Shown here one piece after another: positions 53,375-63,349 of a stretch of DNA of 64,000 nt. Position numbers and translations under genes: made by a program. The notes below the pieces were generated by a model that did not search any database, had not been told where the DNA came from, and saw only the letters and a list, made by a program, of their open reading frames with translations. Numbering within the stretch: position 1 is the first letter of the stretch; each line of letters starts with the position of its first letter. Source of the stretch: Mesorhizobium sp. M4B.F.Ca.ET.203.01.1.1 (GTDB taxonomy: Bacteria > Pseudomonadota > Alphaproteobacteria > Rhizobiales > Rhizobiaceae); contig NZ_SRUO01000001.1 in assembly GCF_004791025.1 (NCBI RefSeq), positions 248,001-312,000 of the forward strand, in the 5' to 3' direction.

Positions 53375-54514
53375 ATGTCCGGCTATTTTCTCTACCACTC
53401 GATCGGCACTTTCCCCGGCAAAGCCGAGCGGATGGCTGCCGCGCTGGCGGACTTCTCCGGCATCTGGTCGGCGGAAGACGATGGCCAGTGGCCGGCGGCG
53501 CTCGCCGCGCGGCAGCGCTTCATCGATGCCTGGATCCGGCTGATCGAAGCACCACACGGCACGCTCACCACGGCCGAGAATGTCACCGCCGCGCTCTACA
53601 GCCTGATCGGCGCCTTGCCCTCCGAGCGTCTGGCGGGAAAGCGCCTGCTGGTTGCCGCCGACTGTTTTCCGAGCCTGCATTTCCTGCTGGCAGGCTTGGC
53701 CCAACGTTTCAATTTCACGCTCGACACCGTGCCGCTCAGGCCTGGCGAAAGCTGGGTGCGCGACGAGGATTTCGTCGCCCGCTGGCAAGAGGATGTCGGG
53801 CTGGCGCTCATCACCTTCGTGACCTCGACGGCCTCGCACCGCTGCGACGTGGCGAAGCTCGCGGCGCATGGCCGGGCGATGGGCAGCATCGTCGGCGTCG
53901 ACATCACGCAAGGGGTCGGCGTCGTGCCATTTTCCGTTGCCGCGACGCCGGTCGATTTCGTCGTCTCGACCTCGCTCAAATGGCTGTGCGGCGCCTCCGG
54001 CGCCGGCATTTTGCAAGTCGCGCCCGACCTTCTTTCGACATGCCGGCCGGAGCTGCGCGGCTGGTTCAGCCAGCCGAATCCATTCTCCTGGGATCTCGAC
54101 GCTTTCAGTTACGCAAGCGACGCGCGCCGCTTCGACCACGGCACGCCGGCGATCCTGGCCAGCGTCGCCTCGCTGCCCGGCCTGCAATGGCTGGAGGGAA
54201 CCGGCATCGACGCCATCCGCGCGCAGAACGCGGCGCATGTCGGGCGCATCATCGACGCCGCGATGAGCAATGGCTGGACGATCCGCTCGCCGCTCGATGC
54301 GGAGAAACGCGGCGGCAGCGTGATGATCGGCCTGCCGCAAGGGGTCGAGACGGCGAAGCTCGTTGCGAAGCTGCGCGACGAGCAACTTTACTGCGACGCG
54401 CGCGGCACGACGCTCAGGCTGTCGCCCGGCATGGTCACGACGAGCGCGGCGGTCGATGCGCTGATCGCGCGGCTGCGGGAGCTGATCGGCTCGCGCCAGC
54501 GCCTCGCATCCTGA
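53375..54514 (+). CDS. Class V aminotransferase-fold PLP enzyme (kynureninase-like)
   Basis: A 379-residue fold-type I PLP enzyme. The Asp that pairs with the PLP ring nitrogen is D176 in VGVDITQG, and the Schiff-base Lys is K202 in STSLKWLCGASG. TTAENVTAALYSLIGALP and RFDHGTPAILASVASLPGL match the kynureninase/class V group, but a specific reaction is not evident. First structural gene behind a GntR operator, followed by an amino-acid-type importer and a second class V enzyme, so it likely acts on an imported amino compound. Confidence 0.87.
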   Translation: MSGYFLYHSIGTFPGKAERMAAALADFSGIWSAEDDGQWPAALAARQRFIDAWIRLIEAPHGTLTTAENVTAALYSLIGALPSERLAGKRLLVAADCFPSLHFLLAGLAQRFNFTLDTVPLRPGESWVRDEDFVARWQEDVGLALITFVTSTASHRCDVAKLAAHGRAMGSIVGVDITQGVGVVPFSVAATPVDFVVSTSLKWLCGASGAGILQVAPDLLSTCRPELRGWFSQPNPFSWDLDAFSYASDARRFDHGTPAILASVASLPGLQWLEGTGIDAIRAQNAAHVGRIIDAAMSNGWTIRSPLDAEKRGGSVMIGLPQGVETAKLVAKLRDEQLYCDARGTTLRLSPGMVTTSAAVDALIARLRELIGSRQRLAS

Positions 54515-54614
54515 TTTCAGGCGCCGCCTCGCCTGCGGCGTCCGGGAGCTGGACGCCGAAAGGGGCGGAAGAGGAAATGCGCCACGCGAAGTGGCCGAAC
54601 CAGAGGGAAGCAAC

Positions 54615-55400
54615 ATGTTCAAACGTCTAGGACTGATTGGCGTGGTCATCGCTGCCAGCGTCGCCTTCGCCGCGCCCGCCTTCGCCGACAAGATCATGGT
54701 CGGCGCCTACCCGGCCAACCCGCCATGGGAATACAAGACCGATTCCGGCGGCTTCGAGGGTTTTGAGGTCGATGTCGCCAACGACGTCGCCAAGCGCATC
54801 GGCGCCGAGGTCGAGTTCCAGGATCTCGGCTTCCAGGCGCTGTTCGCGGCGACCGCTTCCGGCCGCATCGACTTTGCCGTGTCGTCGATCTCGATCACCA
54901 AGGAGCGCCTGCAGAACCAGGGCTTCACCCAGGCCTATTACGACAGCGACGGCACCATCGTCGGCAAGGCGGACTCGACCATCAAGTCGCTCGACGACTT
55001 GAAAGGCAAGACCATAGGCGTCATCGCCGGCTCGACCGGCGAGGCCTATATGAAGGAGAACGCCGGCAAGCTCGGCGTCGCCGAAACCAAGAGCTACAAC
55101 GCCCAGCAGGACCTGCTGCTCGACGTGCAGAACGGCCGCATCGACGGCGGCGCCGGCGAGCTCGCCGGCTTCCTGTTCGCCATCAAGCAGATGCCGGCGC
55201 TGAAGATCCTGGTGCGCATTCCGACCGGCGAGCGCTTCGCCATGATGACCAAGAAGGGCCACCCGCTGCTCGAAAAGGTCAATGACGCCATCACCGCGAT
55301 GAAGAAGGACGGCACGATGGCCGCGATCCACAAGAAGTGGTTCGGCGTCGATCCGGAAGCCGGCACCAGCACGGTGACGCCGGGGCCGATCCCGCAATAG
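54615..55400 (+). CDS. Amino-acid ABC transporter substrate-binding protein (family 3)
   Basis: A 261-residue periplasmic receptor. Start at 54615 (MFKRLGLIG) has GAGGGAAG upstream. Signal peptide: VVIAASVAFAAPAFA. The mature part has MVGAYPANPPWEYKTDSGGFEGFEVDVANDVAKRIG, RIDFAVSSISITKERLQNQGFTQAYY and KKDGTMAAIHKKWFG. This family binds polar amino acids or opines. The binding Arg/Asp pair cannot be assigned reliably here. Confidence 0.93.
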   Translation: MFKRLGLIGVVIAASVAFAAPAFADKIMVGAYPANPPWEYKTDSGGFEGFEVDVANDVAKRIGAEVEFQDLGFQALFAATASGRIDFAVSSISITKERLQNQGFTQAYYDSDGTIVGKADSTIKSLDDLKGKTIGVIAGSTGEAYMKENAGKLGVAETKSYNAQQDLLLDVQNGRIDGGAGELAGFLFAIKQMPALKILVRIPTGERFAMMTKKGHPLLEKVNDAITAMKKDGTMAAIHKKWFGVDPEAGTSTVTPGPIPQ

Positions 55401-55422
55401 GGCCAGCAGTCGCAAACTCGCA

Positions 55423-55452
55423 CGAGAGCGCCGGTCACGGCCGGCGCTCTCG
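55423..55452 (+). terminator. Hairpin between binding-protein and permease genes
   Basis: A perfect 12-bp stem: left arm CGAGAGCGCCGG (55423-55434), right arm CCGGCGCTCTCG (55441-55452), loop TCACGG. No T run follows, so it is more likely an mRNA-stabilising or attenuating hairpin than a full terminator. Confidence 0.6.
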
Positions 55453-55506
55453 CTTCGACCATTCGGATCCGCCTGCGCGGCGGGCCGCGTCTAACGGGTG
55501 ACGCCG

Positions 55507-56184
55507 ATGGAGCTGATCGACACCTTCTTCAACTGGGGCATCCTCGTCCGATCGTTTCCGATCCTCATCCGCGGGCTCGGCAACACCATCCTGCTCGGCT
55601 GCGCCGCAATCGTCTTCGGCACCATTGCCGGGCTGGCGATCTGCCTGATGCGGCTCTATGCGCCGAAGCCGCTGAGGCGGCTGGCGATCCTCTACATCGA
55701 CATCTTCCGCGCGCTGCCGATCCTGGTGGTGCTGATCCTGATCTATTACGCCCTGCCCTTCGTCGGCATCCGCCTGTCGTCCTTCGTGTCGGCGGCCCTT
55801 GCGTTGTCATTGGTGCTTGCCGCCTTCACGGCGGAAGTCTGCCGCGCCGGCATCGAGAACATTCCCAAGGGCCAGTTCGAGGCTGCCGCAGCGCTCGGCC
55901 TGCCGTTCTGGGTCGCCATGCGCAAGGTGATCCTGCCGCAGGCGATCCGGGTCGTCATCCCGCCGCTGACCAGCAACTGCGTCTCGGTGTTCAAGGACAC
56001 CGCGCTGGCCTCAGTGGTGGCGATGCCCGACCTTCTGAAGCAGGCCACCGACGCGCAGGCGCTGATGGCCAATCCGACGCCGCTGATCGGCGCCGCAATC
56101 ATCTATCTCGCCTTCCTGTGGCCGCTGGTGCGGCTGGTCGGCTACCTCGAAGAGCGCGGCAAGGCCCGGTCCGGCGCGCACTGA
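55507..56184 (+). CDS. Amino-acid ABC transporter permease (HisMQ type)
   Basis: A 225-residue permease starting at ATG 55507 ([18 protein letters not shown]); a GTG at 55498 is an alternative. The first span ([24 protein letters not shown]), [18 protein letters not shown] and the EAA loop [33 protein letters not shown] are typical. It ends [14 protein letters not shown]. Only one permease and no ATPase gene occur in this unit, so the ATPase must come from elsewhere or the permease acts as a homodimer with a shared ATPase. Confidence 0.93.
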   Translation: MELIDTFFNWGILVRSFPILIRGLGNTILLGCAAIVFGTIAGLAICLMRLYAPKPLRRLAILYIDIFRALPILVVLILIYYALPFVGIRLSSFVSAALALSLVLAAFTAEVCRAGIENIPKGQFEAAAALGLPFWVAMRKVILPQAIRVVIPPLTSNCVSVFKDTALASVVAMPDLLKQATDAQALMANPTPLIGAAIIYLAFLWPLVRLVGYLEERGKARSGAH

Positions 56185-56224
56185 TCCCACCTTGAACGAC
56201 ATCGATACACTGAAGGAGACGTCC

Positions 56225-57505
56225 GTGAACCAACACCATATCTCGAAGGCGCAGGACGCCGCCGCTTCGTTCCCGGTGGAAAAGATCCGCGCCATGTTCC
56301 CGGCGCTCAGCCAAGCGGGCGAGTTCATCTTCATGGACAATGCCGCCGGCGCGCAGATCCCGCAAAGCGTGCTCGACGCGGTGACCAACCATCTGGTCGG
56401 GCACAATGTGCAGCGCGGCGGCCGTTATGGCCGCAGCGTCACCGTCGACCGGTCGGTCGCCGAGGCGCGCGACAGCGTGGCGCTTTTGATCAACGCCTAC
56501 AGTCCGTCGGAAATCTGCTTCGGCATGAACGCCACCTCGTTCATCCGCCTGGTCAGCCTCGGCATCGGCCAGATGCTTTCGGAACGCGACGAGATCGTCG
56601 TCACCGACATGGACCATGACGCCAACATCGCCACATGGCTGGCGCTGGAGCAGGCCGGCGCCAGGTTCAAATGGTGGCGCATGCGCGAGGACGGCAATCT
56701 GCATGTCGACGATCTCAAGCCGCTGCTGTCGGAGCGCACCCGCCTCGTCGCCTGCACGGTGACCGCGCATTCGATCGGCTCGATCGTCGATGTCGCCTCG
56801 GTGGCGAAGATCGCGCATGCGGCGGGCGCCGAGGTGTTCCTCGACTGCGTGCATTACGGCCCGCACGGTCTGATCGACGTGCAGGCCTGGGACTGCGACT
56901 ACCTCGTCTGCTCCGGCTACAAGAATTTCTCGCCGCATATGGGCTTTCTCTGGGGCCGCTTCGAGACGCTGAAGCGGCTGCCGACCTTCCGCGAGGATTT
57001 CATCCCCGACGAGCCGCCCTACAAGGTCGAGGCCGGCACCTTCATCTACGAGAACGTCTCCGGCATGGACGCGGCGGTGCGTTATCTGGAATCGGTCGGC
57101 CGCAATTTCCTGGCCGAGAACAACCGCTCGCGCCGCGACAACATCGTTGCCGGCATGAACGCCATCCGCGATTACGAGCTGATGCTGGCGCGCGAGATGC
57201 TGAAGGTGCTCAAAGACTGCGGCGCCACCATCTACGGCGTCGCCGACGAAGCGCGCCTGCATGAGCGGGTGCCGACCTTCTGCTTCAACATCGGCAAGCT
57301 GTCGCCGCAGCGGATCGTCGAGGAGATGGCCGAGCTGCAGATCGGCATCCGCGACGGCCACATGTACGCGCCACGGCTGATGAAGCGGCTCAACCTGTCG
57401 ATGGACAGCGGCGCCATCCGCGCCTCGCTGGTGCACTACAACACGGTTGAGGAAGTGCACAAATTCGGCGAGGCGCTGCGCGCGATTATCGCCAAGCTGT
57501 CGTGA
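56225..57505 (+). CDS. Cysteine-desulfurase-like class V PLP enzyme
   Basis: A 426-residue fold-type I PLP enzyme related to the SufS/CsdA-like family. Start GTG at 56225 is preceded by AAGGAG; a TTG at 56192 also keeps frame. [45 protein letters not shown]207 in [13 protein letters not shown] and the PLP Lys K233 in [13 protein letters not shown] are seen. Members of this subgroup often lack desulfurase activity, so aminotransferase, lyase or epimerase chemistry is equally possible. Last gene of the GntR-controlled unit. Confidence 0.87.
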   Translation: MNQHHISKAQDAAASFPVEKIRAMFPALSQAGEFIFMDNAAGAQIPQSVLDAVTNHLVGHNVQRGGRYGRSVTVDRSVAEARDSVALLINAYSPSEICFGMNATSFIRLVSLGIGQMLSERDEIVVTDMDHDANIATWLALEQAGARFKWWRMREDGNLHVDDLKPLLSERTRLVACTVTAHSIGSIVDVASVAKIAHAAGAEVFLDCVHYGPHGLIDVQAWDCDYLVCSGYKNFSPHMGFLWGRFETLKRLPTFREDFIPDEPPYKVEAGTFIYENVSGMDAAVRYLESVGRNFLAENNRSRRDNIVAGMNAIRDYELMLAREMLKVLKDCGATIYGVADEARLHERVPTFCFNIGKLSPQRIVEEMAELQIGIRDGHMYAPRLMKRLNLSMDSGAIRASLVHYNTVEEVHKFGEALRAIIAKLS

Positions 57506-57560
57506 TCTGACGACCTTTGATCCGAGCCTGCGCAGGTCATCGGGAGGGGCTACCTCCGCG

Positions 57561-57619
57561 TCGTCATCCATAGGCGGAGCAAGGAGCGAAGCGACGCGGC
57601 GCAGACCGAGGATGACGAA
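57561..57619. repeat. GTCATCC...GGATGAC inverted repeat (family C), copy 2
   Basis: CGTCATCC and GGATGACG arms enclose GGCGGAGCAAGGAGCGAAGCGACGC. A shorter version of the copy at 9033-9142, again between convergent genes. Confidence 0.7.
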
Positions 57620-57626
57620 GGGACGT

Positions 57627-58453
<827 letters not shown>

Positions 58454-58457
<4 letters not shown>

Positions 58458-59317
58458 GAGGCGGCTCCGGTACTTGCCCCCTGGGGCGCCGGTTCGAACA
58501 GCATGTCGGAGACGGTCGGCAAGCGGTCGCCGACGGCGTTCTCCGGCAGCGCCGAGAGCAGCGCGCGCGTGTAGTTGCTCTTCGGGCTCTCGAACAGCGA
58601 CAGCACGTCGGCCTCTTCCATCTTGCGGCCCTTGTACTGGACAATGACGCGGTCGGCGGTCTCGGCCACCACGCCCATATTGTGGGTGATCATGATCAGG
58701 CCCATGCCATATTTGGCCTGCAACGAGACCAGCAGGTCGAGGATCTGCTTCTGGATGGTGACGTCGAGCGCCGTGGTCGGCTCGTCGGCGATCAAGAGCT
58801 TCGGATTGCAGGCAATGGCAATCGCGATCATGACGCGCTGGCACTGGCCGCCCGACATCTGGTGCGGGAAGGAGTTCAGCCGCTCCGCCGGCTCGGGAAT
58901 GCCGACCTGCTTCAGGAGTTCGATGGCGCGCGCCCGGCGCTGCGCCCGGTCCATGCCCATATGGAAGCGCAGCACTTCCTCGATCTGGAAACCGATGGTG
59001 AAGCACGGATTGAGGCTGGCCATCGGCTCCTGGAAGATCATCGACATGTCCTTGCCGACGATCTTGCGCCGCTCGGCAGGACTGAGCTTCAGGAGATCAC
59101 GGCCGGCGAAACTCATGCGATCCGCGGTGACGGTGGCCGTCCAGGGCAGCAGCCCCATCACCGCCAGCATCGACACCGACTTGCCGGAGCCGGATTCGCC
59201 GACGATCGCCAGCACCTCGCGCTCGTCGACATGGAGCGAGACGCCGTCGACGGCGCGGAACGGACCCGATGCGGTCTGGAATTCGACGACGAGATTCTGG
59301 ATGTCGAGCAGCGCCAT
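58454..59317 (-). CDS. dppD: Dipeptide ABC transporter ATP-binding protein DppD
   Basis: A 287-residue ATPase. Walker [10 protein letters not shown]-loop MIFQEPMASLNPCF, signature MSGGQCQRV with a Cys in place of the more common Arg, Walker [13 protein letters not shown] and MITHNMG are seen. ATG at 59317 is preferred over the GTG just before it because AGGAGG lies five bases upstream. It overlaps the dppC stop by one base (TGATG). Confidence 0.95.
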
Positions 59318-60228
59318 CACGACCTCCTGAGCTTGGGATCGAGCGCGTCGCGCAGGCCGTCACCGATCAGGTTGATGGCAAGCACCGTGATCAGGATGGC
59401 AAGACCGGGGAAGGTCACCACCCACCAGGCGCGCAGGATGAACTCGCGCGCCGAGGCGAGCATGGTGCCCCATTCGGGCGTCGGCGGCTGGGCGCCGAGG
59501 CCGAGGAAGCCGAGGGCGGCGGCTTCGAGGATGGCGTTGGAGAACGACAGCGTGCCCTGGACGATCAGCGGCGCCAGGCAGTTCGGCAGGATGGTGGCGA
59601 GCATCAGCCGGAGATGGCCCGCGCCGGCGACCTTGGCGGCCACGACATACTCACGGCTTTTCTCGGCCATCACCGCGGCGCGCACCAGGCGGGCGAAATG
59701 CGGCTGCAGCACGAGCGAGATCGCCAGCATCGCATTGAACAGGCCGGGGCCGAGGATGGTGACCAGCACCAGCGCCAAAAGCAGCGACGGGAAGGCGAGG
59801 ATCAAGTCCATGACGCGCATGATCGCGACGTCGACCCAGCCACGGAAGTAGCCGGCCAGCAGGCCGAGCGTGATGCCGCCGGTGAGCGCCAAAGTCACCA
59901 CCACCGCGCCGATCAGCAGCGAGAAGCGCGCGCCGTAGAGCAGGCGCGAGAGGATATCGCGGCCGACCGCATCGGTGCCGAGCAGATACTGGGCGCTGCC
60001 GCCGGCCTGCCAGGCCGGAGGCCTCAGAAACGCGGTCTTGTCCTGGACGTCGGGCGCATAGGGCGCGAGCAGTGGCGCGAAGAGCGCCGCCAGAACCAGG
60101 AGGATGAAGACGAACAGGCCGATGACGGCGCCGCGGTTCACCGAGAAATAGTGCCAGAAGGTCCTGAAGCCGGTGAGGCGGTCCGGGCTGCCGCTGGCCA
60201 TCGGGGCGATTTCGGTCGACTGGCTCAT
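59317..60228 (-). CDS. dppC: Dipeptide ABC transporter permease DppC
   Basis: A 303-residue permease. YLLGTDAVGRDILSRLLYGARFSLLIG, the EAA loop VVAAKVAGAGHLRLMLATILPNCLAP and the final GDGLRDALDPKLRRS are typical. Start at 60228 overlaps the dppB stop by one base; the stop overlaps the dppD start likewise. Confidence 0.95.
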   Translation of the reverse strand: MSQSTEIAPMASGSPDRLTGFRTFWHYFSVNRGAVIGLFVFILLVLAALFAPLLAPYAPDVQDKTAFLRPPAWQAGGSAQYLLGTDAVGRDILSRLLYGARFSLLIGAVVVTLALTGGITLGLLAGYFRGWVDVAIMRVMDLILAFPSLLLALVLVTILGPGLFNAMLAISLVLQPHFARLVRAAVMAEKSREYVVAAKVAGAGHLRLMLATILPNCLAPLIVQGTLSFSNAILEAAALGFLGLGAQPPTPEWGTMLASAREFILRAWWVVTFPGLAILITVLAINLIGDGLRDALDPKLRRS

Positions 60229-61235
60229 CACGCGGCCCTGATGCGCGGGTTGATGACGGCATAGAGCACGTCGACGATCAGGTTCACGGCCATGACGATG
60301 AGGGCGATCAAAAGTAAGCCTGACTGCACGACGACGTAGTCGCGCTTGAAGATGGAATCGACCATCCACTTGCCGATGCCCGGCCAGGCGAAGATCGTCT
60401 CGGTGAGGATGGCGCCGGCAAGCAGCGTGCCGACCTGCAGGCCGATGGTGGTGACCACCGGGATCAGCGCGTTGCGCAAGGCATGCACGCCGATAACCCG
60501 CGCCGACGACAGGCCCTTGGCGCGCGCAGTGCGGACATAGTCCTCGCCCAGCACCTCGAGCATGGCCGAGCGCGTCTGGCGGGCGATCACCGCCAGCGGG
60601 ATGGTGCCGAGCACGATCGCCGGCAGCACGAGGTGACTCAGCGCCGAGCGGAAGGCATCCCATTTGCCGTAGAGGATGCTGTCGATGGTCATGAAACCGG
60701 TGATCGGCTTGAAGAAGAACTGCAGGCCCATGCGGCCGGAGACCGGCGTCCAGCCGAGATAGCCGGAAAAGAAGATGATCAGCAGCAGGCCCCACCAGAA
60801 GATCGGCATCGAATAGCCGACAAGGGCTGTGCCCATCAGCGACTGGTCGAACCACGAGCCGCGCTTGACGGCCGCGAAGATGCCGGCCGGGATGCCGAGC
60901 ACCATGGCGAAGATCATGGCGAAGAACGACAGTTCCAGCGTTGCCGGGAAGAGCGTCTTGAACTCCTCGATAACCGGCCGCTTGGACGAGATGGAAACGC
61001 CGAAATCGCCGGTGGCGACCTCGCCGACATAGCGCGCATATTGCTGCCAGATCGGCAGATTGTAGCCGAACTGTTCCTTGAGCTCTTCATAGCGCGCGGG
61101 CGTCACGCCATGCTCGCCGGCCATGGCGAGGATGGGATCGCCGGGCAGCAGCCTGACGAAGGCGAAGGCACAGATGGTGATGCCGACCAGCGTCGGGATC
61201 AGAAGTGCGATTTTGTTGAGAAGATATCGGAGCAT
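60228..61235 (-). CDS. dppB: Dipeptide ABC transporter permease DppB
   Basis: A 335-residue permease with the canonical opening MLRYLLNKIALLIPTLVGITICAFAFVRLLPGDPI. The EAA loop is [26 protein letters not shown] and the C-terminus DVLYAVINPRIRAA. The ATG lies only 5 bp beyond the T-run side of an attenuator hairpin and no clear Shine-Dalgarno is seen, so translation may depend on readthrough structure. Confidence 0.95.
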   Translation of the reverse strand: MLRYLLNKIALLIPTLVGITICAFAFVRLLPGDPILAMAGEHGVTPARYEELKEQFGYNLPIWQQYARYVGEVATGDFGVSISSKRPVIEEFKTLFPATLELSFFAMIFAMVLGIPAGIFAAVKRGSWFDQSLMGTALVGYSMPIFWWGLLLIIFFSGYLGWTPVSGRMGLQFFFKPITGFMTIDSILYGKWDAFRSALSHLVLPAIVLGTIPLAVIARQTRSAMLEVLGEDYVRTARAKGLSSARVIGVHALRNALIPVVTTIGLQVGTLLAGAILTETIFAWPGIGKWMVDSIFKRDYVVVQSGLLLIALIVMAVNLIVDVLYAVINPRIRAA

Positions 61236-61239
61236 CTTG

Positions 61240-61270
61240 AAAAAAGGGGCGGCGCCGAACGGCGCCGCCC
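61240..61270 (-). terminator. Intra-operon terminator/attenuator between dppA and dppB
   Basis: On the minus strand a perfect 10-bp stem GGGCGGCGCC / GGCGCCGCCC (61270-61261 and 61256-61247) with a GTTC loop is followed by a C and six T. It starts 11 bp after the dppA stop and would reduce permease and ATPase expression relative to dppA. Confidence 0.9.
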
Positions 61271-61281
61271 GCTCTAGAGTT

Positions 61282-62880
61282 CTATTCGGCCTTGTCGGTG
61301 CCGTCGAAGCGGTGGATGCCGAGCGGGTCCATCATGAAGCCGCTGACATTCTTGCGCACGACCGCATAGACCTGGCTGTGCGCCAGAAGGAAGGCCGGGG
61401 CCTGCTTCTGGAAAACAACCTGCGCCTGCTCGTAGAGCTTGGTGCGCTCGGCCAGGTCGCTGGTCTTCTTGGCCTTCTGGATCAGGTCCTCGAAGTCCTT
61501 GTCGCACCAGCTGGAGTAGTTCGACACGCCAATCGCCGAGCAGGCGAAAAGGGTGGCGAAGAAGTTGTCCGGATCGCCATTGTCACCGGTCCAGCCGATC
61601 TGGAAGGCGCCGGGGCGTTCCTTCTTCTTGCCTTCCTCGCGGTACTTGGTCCACTCGTAGTTGACGATCTCGGCCTTGACGCCGACCTTGGCCCAGTCGG
61701 CCTGGATCAGCTCGGCGGCGCGCTGGAAGTTCGGGTTGTACGGGCGAACGCGGTCGGAAGCCCAGAGCTGGATTTCCTTCAGCCCGGCGTCGGCCAGCAC
61801 TTTCTTGGCGGCTTCCGGATCATAGGAATCGAACTTCACGTCCTTGTTCCACGACCACATGGTCGGCGGGATCAGGTTCTGGGCAGCCGTGGCGCCGGCG
61901 TCCTGGAACAGCGACTTGATCAGCGCTTCCCGGTCGATCGCCTGGTTGAGCGCGTGGCGAACCTCGGGCTTGTCCAGCGGCGGGATCGTCGTGTTGTAGC
62001 TCATGTAGCCGATGTTAAGGCCGGCCTGGTCGAGCAGGGTGACGTCCTGGTTGGCCTTGATCGTGCCGATGTCGGCGGGGTTCGGATAGGGCGCGACGTC
62101 GCATTCGCCGGCCAGCACCTTCTGGATGCGCGCGGTGGCATCGGGCGTGATGGCGAAGACGAGATCGTCGATCTTTTCCTTGCCCTTGAAGTAATCCGGG
62201 TTGGCCGCGTAGCGGATGACCGAATCCAGCTGGTAGTCGACGAACTGGAACGGACCGGTGCCGATCGGCTTGGTCGAGAAGTCGGCCATCTTGCCGTCCT
62301 TCGCGAGCTGGTCGGCATATTCCTTCGACACGATCGAGGCGAAATCCATGCCGAGATTGGCCAGCATCGGCGCGTTCGGCTCGGTCAGCGTCAGCTTGAC
62401 GGTCAGGTCATCGACCTTTTCCCACTTGGCGACGTATTTCGGCATGTCCATGCCGGTGTAGTAGTCCCAGGTCAGGTTCGGCAGATACTTCTCGCCGTTC
62501 CAGGGGTTTTCCTTGTTGAACTGGCGATCGAAGGAGAAGACGACGTCGTCGGCGTTGAGGTCGCGGGTCGGCTTGAAATAGTCAGTGGTCTGAAACTTCA
62601 CGCCCGGATGCAGGTGGAAAGTATAGACCAGGCCGTCGTCCGAGATTTCCCACTTGTCGGCGAGGCCGGGCTCGATCTCGGTGCCGCCATGCTTGAATTC
62701 GACAAGGCGCGAATAGACCGTGCGCGAAGAAGCGTCGAAATCGTTACCGCCCGTCGTCGTACCCGGGTCGAAATTGGCCGGCGATGCTTCCGAGCAATAG
62801 ACCAGCGTCTTGGCGTTGGCCACGCCACTGAGGACGCTTGCAGCCAGCAACGCGGCTGCAAAAGTCAGTTTCTTTTTCAT
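61282..62880 (-). CDS. dppA: Dipeptide ABC transporter substrate-binding protein DppA
   Basis: A 532-residue periplasmic receptor. Start at 62880 has GGGAG upstream. Signal peptide MKKKLTFAAALLAASVLSGVANA. The mature part begins KTLVYCSEASPANFDPGTTTGGNDFDASSRTVYSRLVEF, as in DppA proteins with the early Cys; KPIGTGPFQFVDYQLDSVIRYAANPDYF and YSSWCDKDFEDLIQKA with the paired late Cys follow. It binds di- or tripeptides and possibly haem or aminolaevulinate in other species. First gene of dppABCDF. Confidence 0.95.
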   Translation of the reverse strand: MKKKLTFAAALLAASVLSGVANAKTLVYCSEASPANFDPGTTTGGNDFDASSRTVYSRLVEFKHGGTEIEPGLADKWEISDDGLVYTFHLHPGVKFQTTDYFKPTRDLNADDVVFSFDRQFNKENPWNGEKYLPNLTWDYYTGMDMPKYVAKWEKVDDLTVKLTLTEPNAPMLANLGMDFASIVSKEYADQLAKDGKMADFSTKPIGTGPFQFVDYQLDSVIRYAANPDYFKGKEKIDDLVFAITPDATARIQKVLAGECDVAPYPNPADIGTIKANQDVTLLDQAGLNIGYMSYNTTIPPLDKPEVRHALNQAIDREALIKSLFQDAGATAAQNLIPPTMWSWNKDVKFDSYDPEAAKKVLADAGLKEIQLWASDRVRPYNPNFQRAAELIQADWAKVGVKAEIVNYEWTKYREEGKKKERPGAFQIGWTGDNGDPDNFFATLFACSAIGVSNYSSWCDKDFEDLIQKAKKTSDLAERTKLYEQAQVVFQKQAPAFLLAHSQVYAVVRKNVSGFMMDPLGIHRFDGTDKAE

Positions 62881-63349
62881 TGAGCACTCCCTGATGTTCT
62901 GCCAAGCCCCTCTAGCAGGCTCGCGAAGCGCGCATATAAGCACCGTTTTTCTGGCTTTGGAACACCCCGTTTGCGTACCCCATGGGAAGCAGGAAAAGAA
63001 TCCGAAATCTCCTAAAATGCCGAAAGAAATTAGCATGATTTTCCGCTCACGTTAATGTTAACGATCGCATTTTTTTATTGATCGGCGCCTTCGCGAAATC
63101 GGCGCGGCGCGGCTTCCTTCGCGCGGGCCGCTGTTCGGGAAGCTGCGTTCCGGGCGCGGGAGGACGGAAGGATTTCGACGGCAAATCTTTGGGCTTCTGC
63201 CGCAAGGGCAAGACTTGCACGGCCAAGGATAGTCGCAATACATAGACGGCACGCCGGATTTCTTGAGGAATCCGCAACCATTGCGGCGGAGGACGCTTCT
63301 GTCATTCAGAGGCGGCGCGGCACGAGTGAACGACGACGGGAGGGACAGG
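62881..63349. other. Divergent intergenic region between dppA and the acyl-CoA ligase gene
   Basis: No gene supported. It contains the near-perfect palindrome CGTTAA-TG-TTAACG (63050-63063) in an AT-rich stretch, a candidate operator or promoter element. The part from 63070 to 63300 is GC-rich without clear features. Confidence 0.5.

Noticed and set aside
53375-54514. Assignment of the PLP enzyme as kynureninase (kynU)
   Set aside because: The general class V fold is clear, but the kynureninase-specific residues could not be confirmed and the operon context is an amino-acid importer, so only a broad name is given.
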